From Discostella pseudostelligera (taxonomy: Eukaryota; Bacillariophyta; Thalassiosirophyceae; Thalassiosirales; Thalassiosiraceae): a stretch of 49,680 nt of DNA. A program made the position numbers and the translations under genes. The stretch spans positions 1 through 49,680 of the forward strand of contig JALLBK010000093.1 in the NCBI GenBank assembly GCA_036940085.1, written 5' to 3'. Positions 10,969 through 22,500 of the stretch are shown one piece after another (position 1 is the first letter of the stretch; each line of letters opens with the position of its first letter). The notes below the pieces were generated by a model. The model saw only the letters and a program-made list of their open reading frames with translations. It did not search any database and was not told where the DNA came from.

Positions 10969-12234
10969 ATGTCAACGAGGAGAAATAGAAAAGCAAATAA
11001 TAGTACGAGACCAATCCTCCTCCTTGTTCTCGTGGCAGTCGTCGCAGCCATTCTCTGTGGCAGTTGCGTCGTCCTTCGATCTGCAGATGCCTTCTCGCTT
11101 GTAACTACTACCACCACCATAGACTACTACATCAACAAGCGTATTGGATGCAACAACATGATGTTCACAAATAGGATACTGCAACAACGATTATCATCGA
11201 GGTCAGGCGCAATTAGTGGATCGGTTATCAAGAAATATTTCATCGTCCAACGGAACATGATGTCCACTCCATCAACTGACACTCCATTATCAACATCAGC
11301 ATCCACAACAACATCACATCATCGACAAACACTACAACCCTTGGTAGTATGTGGTCCCAGTGGTGTAGGCAAGGGCACAATTATATCACGATTTATGGAG
11401 ATGGTCAATGGCAAAACGAACAGGGATGACTCGAGCAGCAGCAGCAGCAGAAGTAGTGCAAATAAACTACACCACCACCTACCAGAATTCAAGTTCAGTG
11501 TTTCACACACCACCCGCCTTCCCCGAAATGGTGAAGTTCACGGCGTGCATTATCATTTTGTAACAAAGGAGTTTATGCTATCCAAAATAAATAACATCAC
11601 CAGAGGCAGCAGCAGTGTCAGCAATGATCAAGAAGATACTAATAGCAACAACTTCTTTGTGGAATATGCACAAGTTCATGGAAATTTATATGGCACATCG
11701 TTTCAATCGATATATGATGCCTCCTCTTCATCAGTTTTGGAGACAAAGGATGTAGATGGTGATGATGATCGACGAAGGCAACGAGAATGTCTGCTTGATA
11801 TAGATGTCAAGGGTGTGCGTAGCATTAAGGAATCTCAACTTCGACAACGAAGAGAAATAAAAGACATCACGACACCGATCCGATTGGGCAAGGAACGATC
11901 GACACAACAATACATCGTCGGATCACTACTCCCTTCTGCCACCGGTAACAAGGATAGTATCGATATTAGCCGAAGCAGTATGCAACAACTACCACTTCTC
12001 GATCCAAAATACATATTCATCACCCCTCCTAGTGTCGAAACACTTCGAGAACGTCTCTCAAATCGCAATACCGAAACACCGCAATCGTTAGAACTACGAT
12101 TACGGAATGCGCAAAATGAGATGGAATATGGATTGACTATTGGCAATTTTGACGCTGTCATAGTGAATGATGATTTGGAGAGAGCTTGTGACGAGTTTGT
12201 CAAGGTTGTGGCAGGGCTGTACACTAACAAATAA
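10969..12234 (+). CDS. Guanylate kinase, plastid-targeted
   Basis: An intronless frame of 421 residues. Guanylate kinase phosphorylates GMP to GDP with ATP. The P-loop GPSGVGKGT begins near residue 129, followed by FSVSHTTRLPRNGEVHGVHYHF (GMP-binding segment, here cited in part), FVEYAQVHGNLYGTS, LLDIDVKGVRSIKE and YIFITPPSVETLRERL. The C-terminal helix ends AVIVNDDLERACDEF. The protein is about twice the usual 200 residues because of a long leader and several Ser/Asn-rich insertions, notably one between DVKGV and the YIFITPP strand (about 60 residues). The leader has a hydrophobic core (LLLVLVAVVAAILCGSCVVL) followed by SADAFSL, the diatom plastid-entry motif, so it should supply GDP in the plastid. 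It is convergent with the type I membrane protein gene. Confidence 0.88.
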   Translation: MSTRRNRKANNSTRPILLLVLVAVVAAILCGSCVVLRSADAFSLVTTTTTIDYYINKRIGCNNMMFTNRILQQRLSSRSGAISGSVIKKYFIVQRNMMSTPSTDTPLSTSASTTTSHHRQTLQPLVVCGPSGVGKGTIISRFMEMVNGKTNRDDSSSSSSRSSANKLHHHLPEFKFSVSHTTRLPRNGEVHGVHYHFVTKEFMLSKINNITRGSSSVSNDQEDTNSNNFFVEYAQVHGNLYGTSFQSIYDASSSSVLETKDVDGDDDRRRQRECLLDIDVKGVRSIKESQLRQRREIKDITTPIRLGKERSTQQYIVGSLLPSATGNKDSIDISRSSMQQLPLLDPKYIFITPPSVETLRERLSNRNTETPQSLELRLRNAQNEMEYGLTIGNFDAVIVNDDLERACDEFVKVVAGLYTNK

Positions 12235-12572
12235 ATCATCGTCGACAGAACGAGAGTGAAATGTAGTCAACACTATCTGGTTGTTGTTGATTCTAGACAA
12301 GCATTATGCACAGGATAAAACACCATAACACATTTATTTGTTAATCTCTATTATGTCTTGGGCATTCACTACCCACACTTGGATCACTTTTTACATTTTA
12401 TTCCGGTGCACAACTCAGGCACACACGTACCGAATGCCTGCCACCTTTCCTCAATATGGTTCGATGAGATCATCATCATGGCTTTACATTGTTGATGTTT
12501 TGATGATGACAACGGCCATCCACAGGAATTAATTGTCCGAGAGGAAGTCTAGATACAATTGTATGTTCTCGA
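12235..12572. other. Convergent intergenic spacer
   Basis: This 338-bp spacer separates the 3' ends of the guanylate kinase gene and the minus-strand type I membrane protein gene. It is moderately AT-rich and must hold both 3' untranslated regions. No gene, RNA or repeat was recognised in it. Confidence 0.4.
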
Positions 12573-15500
12573 TCAAACTAGTTGTTGCCGATGCGTGGAT
12601 GTGTCATTCTCTTCTTCCTTTGCGCGTGTTGACGACGGTCGTCTGGACCTTGAACGCGATTTGGTACTCTTACTGCGTGACCGAGTCATCGATTTATCAT
12701 CCAGCTCACCGCTCTCCCTTACCGCCGATCGGCTCTTGCTACGGCTACGACTGACACTCTTGGATCGGCTCCTGCTGCTACGGAACGAGCGTCTGGACTT
12801 GGAATCGTCGAGCATGGCCTCCTCAAGGTCTTTATTTCCCTTGACCTTTCGTTTCTTTTTCTTCTTATCGCCGCCCTTCTTCCTAGCGTCACGCATCATG
12901 AAGGCCATGTAGCTCTCTCCCTTCTTTCTCCTCTTGCGAGCACGTGCTAAGAAGATGGAAACTGCCAACGTTACCGACATGAACACTAGTAGAAACAGAG
13001 TGAACTGTCCCACTGCACCAAGAGAGTCCCAAACAACTGCCGATGCCTTCGGTCGGGTACGTTTGCGGAAGCACCTATCCAGATGGAAGTTGTGCGGTTC
13101 ATCACATCCACCGGGCCACGTCGGGGCTGGAGATGTGGTGGGAGGAATGGAGGCCTCTCCATACTCAACCCATGACCCGCCCAAATCCGGCTTGAAGACA
13201 TTAAATAGATCGTATCGGTTCAAAAATAGGCCGAGACAACCACCCGAAGGGCAGAAGCTGCTGGTACCCACGGCAACACCCGAGGGATAGAGTTTCCTCC
13301 AATAATCAACGTAATTGTTGCAATTGGCAACGTACGCGGCGGCCAGGTCTGCAGATTGGAATTTGGGCTTGTATGCCACAGTCATTTGGGGGCAGAATCC
13401 ACCAATGCCCGTTCCATCGGGTCCACAACCATACTTGGCGCGGTCGCCGGCGGCATGCATGGCACAGTTAGTATACACGCCCTCCTTGTTGTAGGGTGTA
13501 TCATAATTCCAGGCAATACCCAACTCCTTGCAGAGATTATTGTACAGGTAGGCAAGGGCAGAGTTGGGGTCCATTTCGAATTGAAGCTTGATATGCCCAT
13601 TATCGTCAAGGAAGACGAATGCAGGCTTGATGTAAAGGGTACCAAAGTCGATGCGTTTGCCAACTTTGATTAAGTTGGCGAGACTGATACCTCCCTGTAA
13701 TCAATGATTGAATAAAAAACAATGATTCGGCTGAGCATAATACAAAAGACTACACGAGACATGGCAAAGCCCAATGAACGCAACTTACCATGGCAGGATT
13801 GGTCGTTCCGGTATAAAAGATTGGAATGTGAGCAGTATCTTTATCCACAATCGATCCAGCACCATTGCCAATCTGCTCTCCCACCAGCCAGCCGTGGTTG
13901 GTACCAAACCCCTTAATGTACGTGTTATTCCTATCAATAATGTTCTCAAAGTCGAATTGATTTTGGAATGTATTCGACGACATTAAGTTCGAGTCTGACT
14001 TTCGTGATAAGGGTATACCAAAGAAGGTCTCGCCCTCCTGATCGCAATTAGGCGGCAAATCCCATCCGTCGGTCATATCGTGCATGGCCATGGTGGCCTT
14101 CCATGTGTATGGATTGTGTTCCCAGTCATTACCGTTCCCATTCTTGTCTCCAGAGCCAGCATAATTGAACCCGATGGAAGTGGTGGATGAGTAGTACGAC
14201 GACGTGTCGGTGGACTTGTACAGTGTGGCATAGTAACTCTCCGTGGATGTGAGGTCACGATTTGGACGGAATGCTTTGGTAATGTTCGCTCGATCAAAGA
14301 AGAAATAAAGATTACCATACCCCACATACTGTTTATTGCCCTTGCCACCCGCGGGGAAACTGGCATATCCGGAGCTACCAATGGGCACACCTTTGGGATA
14401 CATGGCCTGCCAAACTGCGACCTCGAGATTGGCATTGTACGCATACTGTTGCTTATGCCACGAACTCTTGAATTTCACACCCCGGGCCATGGACACGTGT
14501 GGATCAGTGTCGTGATCGTCCATACAGGATCCTCCATGGACCGAACTCAATGCCGAGAATAGATTGTTCAAGAAGATATCGTACGAGGAGTAGGAAGCAC
14601 CCGATTCGTACGTGTCCACGACGGAGACAATTAAGGTAATGTCCGCGGAGGGGACGCTATTTTGGTCCTGATCACCAGAGTGATGCCCGCCACCGCTCTT
14701 GAGATACTCTGGGAAGATGGAGAATGGGGCGAAGGAGACGGAGTTCATGGCTTCGTAGACTGTATCGATGGTGGTTCCACTGAAAAAAACATTGATGCGT
14801 AAGACATTGAGTTGAGCGTTTCGCATGGGTGTATGATGATAACGAAGGAACAGAGAAGAGAGAGACAAACATACCCTTTGTCCACGTCCATACTACCAAT
14901 ACGAAGAATCTCTGTATGCGATGAATCAATATACCTATCGATAGGAGGATAGAAAGGGAATGGAATGATGCAAGCATTTGTGTATAAGATGTGCGCAGAC
15001 GAAGCAGAAGAAGGTTCAACAGAGATGAGATGGATTGTGCACCACACTCAAACGAATGATGATGACGGCGATGATCGCACTCAAACAAACAAGCAAACAA
15101 AGCAAATGCAAAAATACAAACTTACGGCATCTTTCCCGAATAATCAAAACTCTTATATCCGCCCCCGACCAACCAACCATCCTCATCCATACTCATAACA
15201 TAATTATAATTCCTATCAATAATATTCTCCATGGGGAATTGATCACATAATTGATAACTGTAGGGATTGCCATTGGCAGTGTTGACACTGAAGGAGATGC
15301 CAATGAACGAGAGGCCTTTTTGTTCACAACTATCATCACCGGAATTATGACCATCGCCACCCCCGCCACTGGAGCAGTCTTCGCCGTAGAGACTGCACAT
15401 TCCAGAGGCACTGTAGGATTTGTAGGTGTAGCAACACCCAGTGAGTTGGGATGAGAGACGACGATTGAATTGTTCGGGGTCTTCGTAGTCTAATATTGGA

Positions 15501-15916
15501 TTGGATGATTCAATGGACGAAGAGGAGGAGGAGCCGCGCAGCAACTGCTGTTGTTGAGGCTGCACTTCGATATTTGTCAATTCTTCCACTTCATTCTCGA
15601 CAATCTCCATTGTCTGAGGAGTTGAAGATGCTCTCCTCTGTTGCTGTTGCTGCTGTTGTTGCTCCAATTGATACAATTCATCCACTTCTTGATGATCAAA
15701 TGTCGACCCCTGTCGACCACGATAGGCTGCCCCCTCGATGGCCAGATTGTTCTTATCGCGTCGACCATTGCCACCAACACCAGCGCGAGCCTTGACGACG
15801 CGCGAACGATCAGCTACACGTGCCTCAGCTGATGATGGTAAGGTGAGGAGGAGTTTGGCGGAGGTGGATAAGAGTGCCGCGGTGGCGGCAGCCGCGACGA
15901 AAGATGTGGTCGTCAT
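12573..15916 (-). CDS. Type I membrane protein with duplicated ectodomain and RS-rich cytosolic tail
   Basis: Four exons, 15126-15916, 14875-14934, 13789-14779 and 12573-13694, fit in phase to give 987 residues. I recognise no named family. The N-terminus has an Ala-rich hydrophobic leader (SFVAAAATAALLSTSAKLLL). The ectodomain holds two similar modules about 335 residues apart. ENIIDRN lies at about residues 230 and 562, each followed by GWLVG. YPKGVPIGSSG (about 411) pairs with YPSGVAVGTSS (about 750), followed respectively by FFFDRANITKAFRPN and LFLNRYDLFNVFKPD. Cysteines are frequent, as expected outside the cell or in the secretory path. One transmembrane helix follows (about residues 844-864, FTLFLLVFMSVTLAVSIFLA). 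The cytosolic tail opens with RARKRRKKG and ends in Ser-Arg repeats such as SRSRSKSVSRSRSKSRS. A surface, silica-associated or endomembrane role is possible but untested. Confidence 0.75.
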
Positions 15917-16688
15917 TGCGTCAAATTATGTACTACACTGCTACTTCTTTTTCTTCTTGAACTCGCCTACCTGCACTGGATCAGATTGATCACGATTTCT
16001 TAATCCTGCTGCATTCTCTATTCCATTGCAAGATGATAGATGATGATCCGCTACCAGAGATAGGGCCTACTGGCATTGACGATGATAATCGAGTTCCTTG
16101 TGGCACAGTTGGTGTTGTTGCCGCTCTTGCGCTTGCTTTGCTCTTGTGCATGCTTCGTCGTGCTTTTCGATGGTGGAAGTGGAGTGCCGATTTTTCATCA
16201 TTGGATTCTTCTCACTTCCCACCACTTTTTCTGCTAATTTCACAAAATCTTCTGCGTTTTCGCGAAAGTAAGTTCGTTTTAGCAGATGAGCGAGCCCAAC
16301 GTCCCGATGAAGGAAGAAGTGGATTTTTGTGTATGATTCCATGGGAAATGGGATGTAGAATGGCCCCCGAGCCCAAGAGATTTGCGAACCGAGCGAGCCC
16401 GCCCAATTTCAAATTTGAATTTCTACATATTCCTCTGTGATGGTAGTAATTCCTTAGCCGATGACATATGAGTTCTACGTAAGACAACTTCCACGTGACG
16501 TCATTCCGCCTTCCGATTCCATCGACCATGACGATATCTACGATAAGTACTTATGATGACGATGGCGGATGGCGAAGATTCGGATCGTCGGCGCGGCATC
16601 GGTACGCACCACCATCACCATAATTTACCATAATCATCGAATTGATATCATCCCTCTGTTATCCCTTCCTCCCATTCTCTCCATCACC
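15917..16688. promoter_or_regulatory. Divergent promoter region with E2F-type and G-box/CRE motifs
   Basis: This 772-bp spacer lies between two divergently transcribed membrane-protein genes. It contains TTTTCGCGAAA at 16257-16267, a palindromic E2F-like site, and CCACGTGACGTCA at 16493-16505, a G-box fused to a CRE core of the kind bound by bZIP factors. A 12-bp palindrome TTCAAATTTGAA lies near 16413. An open frame at 16033-16440 has no recognisable family and is not called. The second-gene frame is open to 16569 but its likely start is 16689. Confidence 0.4.
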
Positions 16689-17837
16689 ATGGACGCCTAC
16701 ATACAATTCCTGCGCAATGCGCTCTGCACCGTCAAAAATTTCAATTATCTCTCCAACACCTTCCTCTACGACGCCACCATTACGGCGCAGTACTACACCT
16801 TCCCATCTCCACTCGATCAAACGACACCTCTGGAATTACTTATTGGTATTACACAATTCTATGCCTTTATTACCGTGTCTATTGCGGGATATAGGATGAT
16901 TACACAATATGGTGTGAATAAGTTGCAATTGATAACGAGATTGGTGAATTCGACTGCGGCGGCGGCAGCAGTGGATGAGAAAAAGGAAACTAAAAAGAAA
17001 GAGCGGCAACCTGATCCAATGACACCATTGTCACGTCAACTCGTAACCAAAAGTCTATTCTCCGAAAGTGAAGCTGCCACCCGCTCCATCTTCGTGGGGA
17101 CCAATGTCCTCTTGGTGGGCCTGGCCTTCTTTTGGTTATTTGCCAACTCATTCCATGTCACGAGTACTGATTGGATTGGTGGTGTTGCCGGTCTCTTTCA
17201 TTCGCTAACGGTTATGGAATTAGGTTTGATTGTCTTTCTTTACTATATGGTGGTGGATGCTCGGAAAGACATTCGCAAATCCTATCAAATGCAAGAATTT
17301 GCGACAAAAGGTGCCGCAAGTAAGGGTAAGCTATCTCCCGAAGATGTGAAAAAGATTTCTACGGAACAATACAGTTGGCTCGTTGGTGGATGGGCACCCT
17401 TTTGGGCAGAGGGGAGGGTTAGTGACTCTATGGTTGACGAGGGAACACTCTTGGCAAAGGAGGTAGAGAATGTCGCAGCCAACTTGACGGCACTGTCCAA
17501 AATGATGGATCAAGAGATGATTACCGCTCGAATTTTGACGCAGTCGAGAATCGCCTACTTTGAGGGCTACCGTGGCTACATTTATCTGATCCTCAACTTC
17601 CTTGCCTTTTATGGATATCTCGTATGTATCTTGGTATACTATTACCAAGAGGAGAGTTCGCAACCAGAATATATCCGCGCCATGCTCTTTTGGAAGACGA
17701 ATGCCGATGCCGATTGGCTGGGGAATGCTGTGGGTGATTTCATGTGGACGGTAGAGCCGATTATTATTTTGGGATCTCCAATGATCATAAATTCGATGTC
17801 GTCCAAGACGAAGGCAAAGAAAGAGAAGCAGCTGTAA
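16689..17837 (+). CDS. Conserved-looking multi-pass membrane protein, function unknown
   Basis: An intronless frame. The start at 16689 is chosen because ATGGACGCC sits in a good context (CATCACCATGG) and the upstream 40 codons look like untranslated sequence; an in-frame ATG at 16569 is the alternative. The 382-residue protein has about five hydrophobic segments: LLIGITQFYAFITVSIAGY, IFVGTNVLLVGLAFFWLFA, LTVMELGLIVFLYYMVV, IYLILNFLAFYGYLVCILVYYY and a weaker C-terminal FMWTVEPIIILGSPMIIN. Between the first two lies a lysine-rich loop, and between the third and fourth a soluble helical region of about 110 residues. It ends KTKAKKEKQL, a lysine-rich tail compatible with ER retention. No family is recognised. 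Confidence 0.6.
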   Translation: MDAYIQFLRNALCTVKNFNYLSNTFLYDATITAQYYTFPSPLDQTTPLELLIGITQFYAFITVSIAGYRMITQYGVNKLQLITRLVNSTAAAAAVDEKKETKKKERQPDPMTPLSRQLVTKSLFSESEAATRSIFVGTNVLLVGLAFFWLFANSFHVTSTDWIGGVAGLFHSLTVMELGLIVFLYYMVVDARKDIRKSYQMQEFATKGAASKGKLSPEDVKKISTEQYSWLVGGWAPFWAEGRVSDSMVDEGTLLAKEVENVAANLTALSKMMDQEMITARILTQSRIAYFEGYRGYIYLILNFLAFYGYLVCILVYYYQEESSQPEYIRAMLFWKTNADADWLGNAVGDFMWTVEPIIILGSPMIINSMSSKTKAKKEKQL

Positions 17838-17997
17838 GCGGGGAATGAGAAGTGCGTACTCTTGGCGTGCATATTTTTAGATTTTGAAATTGAATCATTC
17901 TTTTGACCGTTGTCTCCACGGGTATTGTATTGTATGCATCGTTGATGAATGTGCTACTTTGAAGATCCATTCTTTACTGTAGCAAGCAATCACAAGA

Positions 17998-19182
17998 ATG
18001 ACATCCAATGTTGAGCCTTCACCCAAGTGCCATCGTCGTGGATCAAGGGTTATCGTCGTTCCGATTGTTAACGTGGAAGTCTACACCAATCTCTCCACCT
18101 CGCCCGCCATTCAACCTCACTTGCGTCCTCCCAACAGCAATCCAATAACAACGACTGCGTCGGTCAATAATTCCAGCTCCTCGTCTCATCACCAAACTAG
18201 CATCGATTTGGCCAATGGTGGATGGCGTCATTACGGCAATGCACGAGGATTGCGACGTCTCAAGTGGCTATTTGAAGAACGTCTTGGGAGTCAAATTGAT
18301 AGACGTGGGGCATGGACTGCAGTGGTGAATTGTCAGGCGGTACGAAGGGAAAAGGAGGTGCGGGATGTGCTGTTTGGATCATCATCAACAACTACAACTA
18401 CTACCGGTGGTTTTGAACTGGCCTGTCATGGGTGGGACAACTCAACTCCGAATACTATAGATGGACCGACATTGGAGGATGAAGCGGATTATATTCGACG
18501 GTGTCTTTTTGATTTAGAAGCCCAGAGGTCGGCATATAACGTCGAGCAGCATGAAGGCGTTTCATCATCTTCAACTCATGCACATCCAAGAGTGGATACA
18601 TGGCTGACTCCTGGTTTCAAAGGATCAATCTTTACACCTGATGCGGCTCGCATGGTAGGTGTACGAACCCTCCTCGATTTCTGCGATGACGACTTTCCCT
18701 ACTTTTACACCCCTGATAGGATGCAGCGCTGCATGTCCTGCGAGATAGACGAGACTGATCGTCACACCACAACACTGCAATCCGATGATGAACAACAACA
18801 ACTTGTGTGCATCCCTTACTCTATGGAAACGAATGATTTTTCTCTCGTTTTGGAAATGAAGCATGATAATCGACAGTATGCACAAGCGCTCGTAGATCAT
18901 ATACGTCAATTGGTGGTGGAGGCGGAGATGGACAACGGAGATGGAGATGATGACGACGAGGTAGGCAGAGGTGGAGGACGAGATCGTGTAGTGTGTCTTG
19001 GCTTGCATACCTTTGTTGCTGGACAGCCGGCACGGGTACAAGCATTGGCGGATGCTTTCGGAAAGTTACTGGAGGAATTTGAGGAGGAGAGGGTATACTT
19101 TGCAACTGCAAAAGAGGTTGGGAATCTTTGGCGAGAGAGAGAGGATGCACAGCAAAAGAAACATCAAACATCGTGCAGTTGA
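17998..19182 (+). CDS. Polysaccharide deacetylase / PuuE allantoinase-like protein
   Basis: An intronless frame of 394 residues, starting at the first ATG. It resembles the PuuE branch of the NodB (carbohydrate esterase 4) barrel. A GGWRHYGNARGLRRLKWLFEE start is followed by FELACHGWDNS, then WLTPGFKGSIFTPDAARMVG, then IPYSMETNDFSLVL, and finally VCLGLHTFVAGQPARVQALADAFG. PuuE proteins act on allantoin or N-acetyl groups; the family also includes chitin deacetylases. Which substrate applies is not visible. The first 60 residues and three internal stretches are Ser/Thr/Asp-rich inserts. No signal peptide is evident, so a cytosolic or peroxisomal location is more likely. It follows the membrane-protein gene by 160 bp on the same strand. 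Confidence 0.6.
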   Translation: MTSNVEPSPKCHRRGSRVIVVPIVNVEVYTNLSTSPAIQPHLRPPNSNPITTTASVNNSSSSSHHQTSIDLANGGWRHYGNARGLRRLKWLFEERLGSQIDRRGAWTAVVNCQAVRREKEVRDVLFGSSSTTTTTTGGFELACHGWDNSTPNTIDGPTLEDEADYIRRCLFDLEAQRSAYNVEQHEGVSSSSTHAHPRVDTWLTPGFKGSIFTPDAARMVGVRTLLDFCDDDFPYFYTPDRMQRCMSCEIDETDRHTTTLQSDDEQQQLVCIPYSMETNDFSLVLEMKHDNRQYAQALVDHIRQLVVEAEMDNGDGDDDDEVGRGGGRDRVVCLGLHTFVAGQPARVQALADAFGKLLEEFEEERVYFATAKEVGNLWREREDAQQKKHQTSCS

Positions 19183-19555
19183 TAGCCTGCAAACATAGTT
19201 CGATTGAAAAGTAAGATTCCTAAATGATTCTTCTTCGGTTTGCAATTATTGCACCACTATCTCGGTGGGGTAAGACAAGCATCATACATTTCATTGAATG
19301 CGATGCTTCAGATGATCGAGGTGCCCATCGATCATCAAGAAGTAGATAGCATGCCTCAAAAGGAATGTAGTATGAACCTGTGGCAAAATGGCAGAAAGAA
19401 CAGTCAAAATGGCGGGAAGAACAGTCAAAATGGCGGGAGATGCAACACTACTTTTCTTCTGTCCGCAACCCGCCACCATCCACCTGGAGAGAGAGCTATA
19501 TCTCTAGAGAGCCTGAGCTAGAGATACGACCTCCGACGACGCCGCCACCCATATC
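19183..19555. promoter_or_regulatory. Promoter region with three 21-bp repeats carrying E2F-like cores
   Basis: This 373-bp region precedes the DUF6824-helicase gene. Three direct repeats lie at 19384-19404, 19405-19425 and 19426-19443, each starting CAAAATGGC. The second and third contain GGCGGGA, an E2F-like core, while the first reads GGCAGAA. No gene is seen here. Confidence 0.45.
19384..19443. repeat. Triple 21-bp direct repeat upstream of the helicase gene
   Basis: The unit CAAAATGGCGGGAAGAACAG plus T is repeated head to tail two and a half times, with two substitutions in the first copy that destroy the E2F-like core. The array begins 172 bp upstream of the start codon at 19556. Confidence 0.7.
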
Positions 19556-22500
19556 ATGGCCATGGCGTCGCAGCCGCCAACCCCCTCCGTCCTACCCAAC
19601 AAAGGCGGCCTAATCTCCACTCTCAACCCCAACGACGTCCTCTCTGGTCGTGGTAAGCATGTGAATTCTCACCCGGGGAACATTCGCTTCCTGACACGTA
19701 TTGTGCCAGAATATTTAGAAGAATATTGTCACCCCACCACGACGCGTACTGAGAAGGTCCATGTTGCAGCACGCTTGGTCAATGAGATACGCTTACGCTC
19801 TAATCCACCGGGACGGTTCCTAACGGGCTGCAAGGATAATCCTGGTTATTATGTTGAGATTGGTGATGAGCTGGCCTGGAAAAGTAGGTGAAGATTATAT
19901 TTTCTTTTCATAATCCAACATTTTGTTCGTTGTCTCATAGTTGATAACACTCGATTTGACTCCTTTTCTCAATCATTACACGCATTCAATCAACGTGAAT
20001 TCTGTATACATAACAGAGGTAGCAAAGGCATTGCGAGATGCCAGTAAACGTAATATGACAGTCGACAGCGACGATACGACCAACGGTGCATCCGCCAAAT
20101 GTAGCCAAGAAAAAGTGCTAAGTCAATATAAGGAGATCAAGAAGAAGCGACGCGGGAGCTGCAATGACACTAGTACCTCGCATCAGCAGCAACAGCAACA
20201 GCAACATCAACATCAACAACATTGGCAACAACCAGCTAGTGATCGTCGCTTAGTCATCGTACGTCCCTCCATGAACACCAGCGACGATGATGATGACAAC
20301 ATTGCTTCATCACATGAGCATGAGCAGTGGCCACTCTTCCATCGGCTGTGTCGTGCATATGGATTCACTGTTGACGTGAAGCAGTTACTAGAGCCATGCA
20401 AAGATGAGGAGGTGGCGGAAAAATCTCCTTGTGATGATGATGAAGTGGGACCACATTTCAGTAATTTGCTCGTCGATAACAATTCGTCTTCTGCGATGGG
20501 CAACCTCGATGCAAATTGCACTGCTGGCATTGAAAGAAATGATCGGGATTTAATCCGCCTTCGGAAAATTGGAGAACGGCTTAGCATCCGACTTTTACGC
20601 AACAAGAATACTACCCGCAAAAGTAACAGCTCATCAAAAGGATCCAAACGCAAAACAATCAGCAACGCTACTTTGGGTGCTCCTATCCAGCATCCTCCGA
20701 ATCTCAACGATGGGGACATCATACAAACTCTCGATGGAAAGCCACATCCTACATTTGCCATGTTGTATGGGATGATGTGCCGCAATGAAAAGTTGGTGTT
20801 GGAAGTTATTGATGGGAAGGCTAGTAGTAGTACTGGTGGTGCGAGGGTGGAAAGGAAGGGAGATCTCGTGCACAATATTGATGCCAGTTCTACTACTGTT
20901 GCTTCTGCGGTACGGAAAGCTAGAAAAGAATCCGATACTGAGGTTGACCATGATGCTATCGCAAAAAGTACAGCAACCAGGTCTCTTAATGCAGACGATT
21001 CTAGCCGAAGAAGAGCGGCCCGTGGCGGACACAACATCGATGCCGGTTCGACTGTTACTCCTGCAGTACGGAAAGCTAGAACAGATATAGTTACTGAAAC
21101 TGATCATGCTATCGCAGCAAGAACAACAACCAACGCTCTTAATGCAGACAATATTAGACCGGGGAAAGCGGACCGTGCTGGAGGCACAAGGAAAGAAGCG
21201 GGCGGCGAACCAAACTTCGATGCCAGTTCTAATGTTACTCCTGGAATACGGAAAGCTAGAAAAGATTCTAATGACCATGCTATCGCAGAAAGTACAGCAT
21301 CCAATGCTCTTCATGCAGACGATGCTTGGCGAAGGAAAGCTGACCGTGGCGGACACAACTTTGATACCAGTTCGACTGTTACTCCTGCAGTACGGAAAGC
21401 TAGAAGAGACGCAGTTACTGAGACTGATCATGCTATCGCAGAAAGAACAACAACCCACACTCTTAATGCAGACGATGTTAGACCGGGGAAAGCGGACCGT
21501 GCTGGAGGCACAAGGAAGGGAGAGGGAGGCGGACACAACATCGATGCCAGTTCTACTGTTCCTCATGCAGTACGGAAACCTAGAAAAGATACAGTTGATG
21601 AGAATGACCATGATGCTATTACAGAAAGTACAACAACCAACGCTCTTAATGCTGGCGATGCTAACTTAGGGAACGCTGACCGTGCTGGAAGTACAAGGAG
21701 AGGAGAGGGCGGTAACGTATACACTACCGTTGCACTTTCAGGACGGAAAGCTAGAGGTCAATCAGTTAGTAGTGAGGTCGAACATGCTATCGTGGATACG
21801 GGGGCAACGACCGACATTTTGGGGCCTGACAATAGTGCCCCAGGGAATAATAGTCGTCCTGGCGGCAGTAAAAAAGGAAACGGTCGCACTGACACAGGCT
21901 CCTCCATTGCCGGATTGAATCAGATTCTGAGGGTGGACGTGAAACTGCCAGCGTGGGGGCAACAGGACGCTGCTCTTGCCGAATGCACATTCCCGGGGAT
22001 CAGTCGAAGTGAAAGTGATCTGAGTGAATTAGAAATTTTGCCGAAGGAAACGCGTGGAACCCCTTTACGTAATGAACCAACCGCATCGACTCCCATGCCC
22101 ATAGCAACGCTTGCATCGCGATGGGAGCCACCACAACGTGGGTGCGGAAACACTCCCCTAAGGATGGAAAGAAGAAGAAATTCTGATGTTCTCTCGCCAA
22201 TCACCAGTGACCGAGTGTATCATCGTGGTGTATATTATTCAGCTCCGACGAATTATGTTCAGAGTCATCCGGAAGCTTCGCAAATGAATAGCAACAATGA
22301 TCGGCAAAGAGACAAAGACATGACGGGGATCGAAATTACGAGGAATGGCAACAGTTCACGCGAGAGATCATGCACAATGGCGTCATACGATGGTGGTATA
22401 ATGGAGGATGAACTGTTCAATATGGTGGAAGCGAAGTTGTCGAGAGAACAGCAACAGAGGAAACCTCTGTCTGACGATGATCGAATTCCCACTTCCTCGA

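Noticed and set aside
12559..12912. Plus-strand Leu/Arg-rich open frame
   Set aside because: Antisense shadow of the Arg-Ser repeats in the tail of the type I membrane protein.
16033..16440. Plus-strand open frame of 135 codons with one hydrophobic stretch
   Set aside because: No recognisable family, and it contains the palindromic E2F-like site of the divergent promoter.
20565..20775. Short plus-strand frame inside helicase-fusion exon 2
   Set aside because: Out-of-frame shadow of the long exon.
20213..21611. Two long minus-strand open frames opposite the helicase-fusion linker
   Set aside because: They lie antisense to a coding exon with tandem repeats, share its periodicity, and encode Cys/Ser-rich sequence with no family resemblance.
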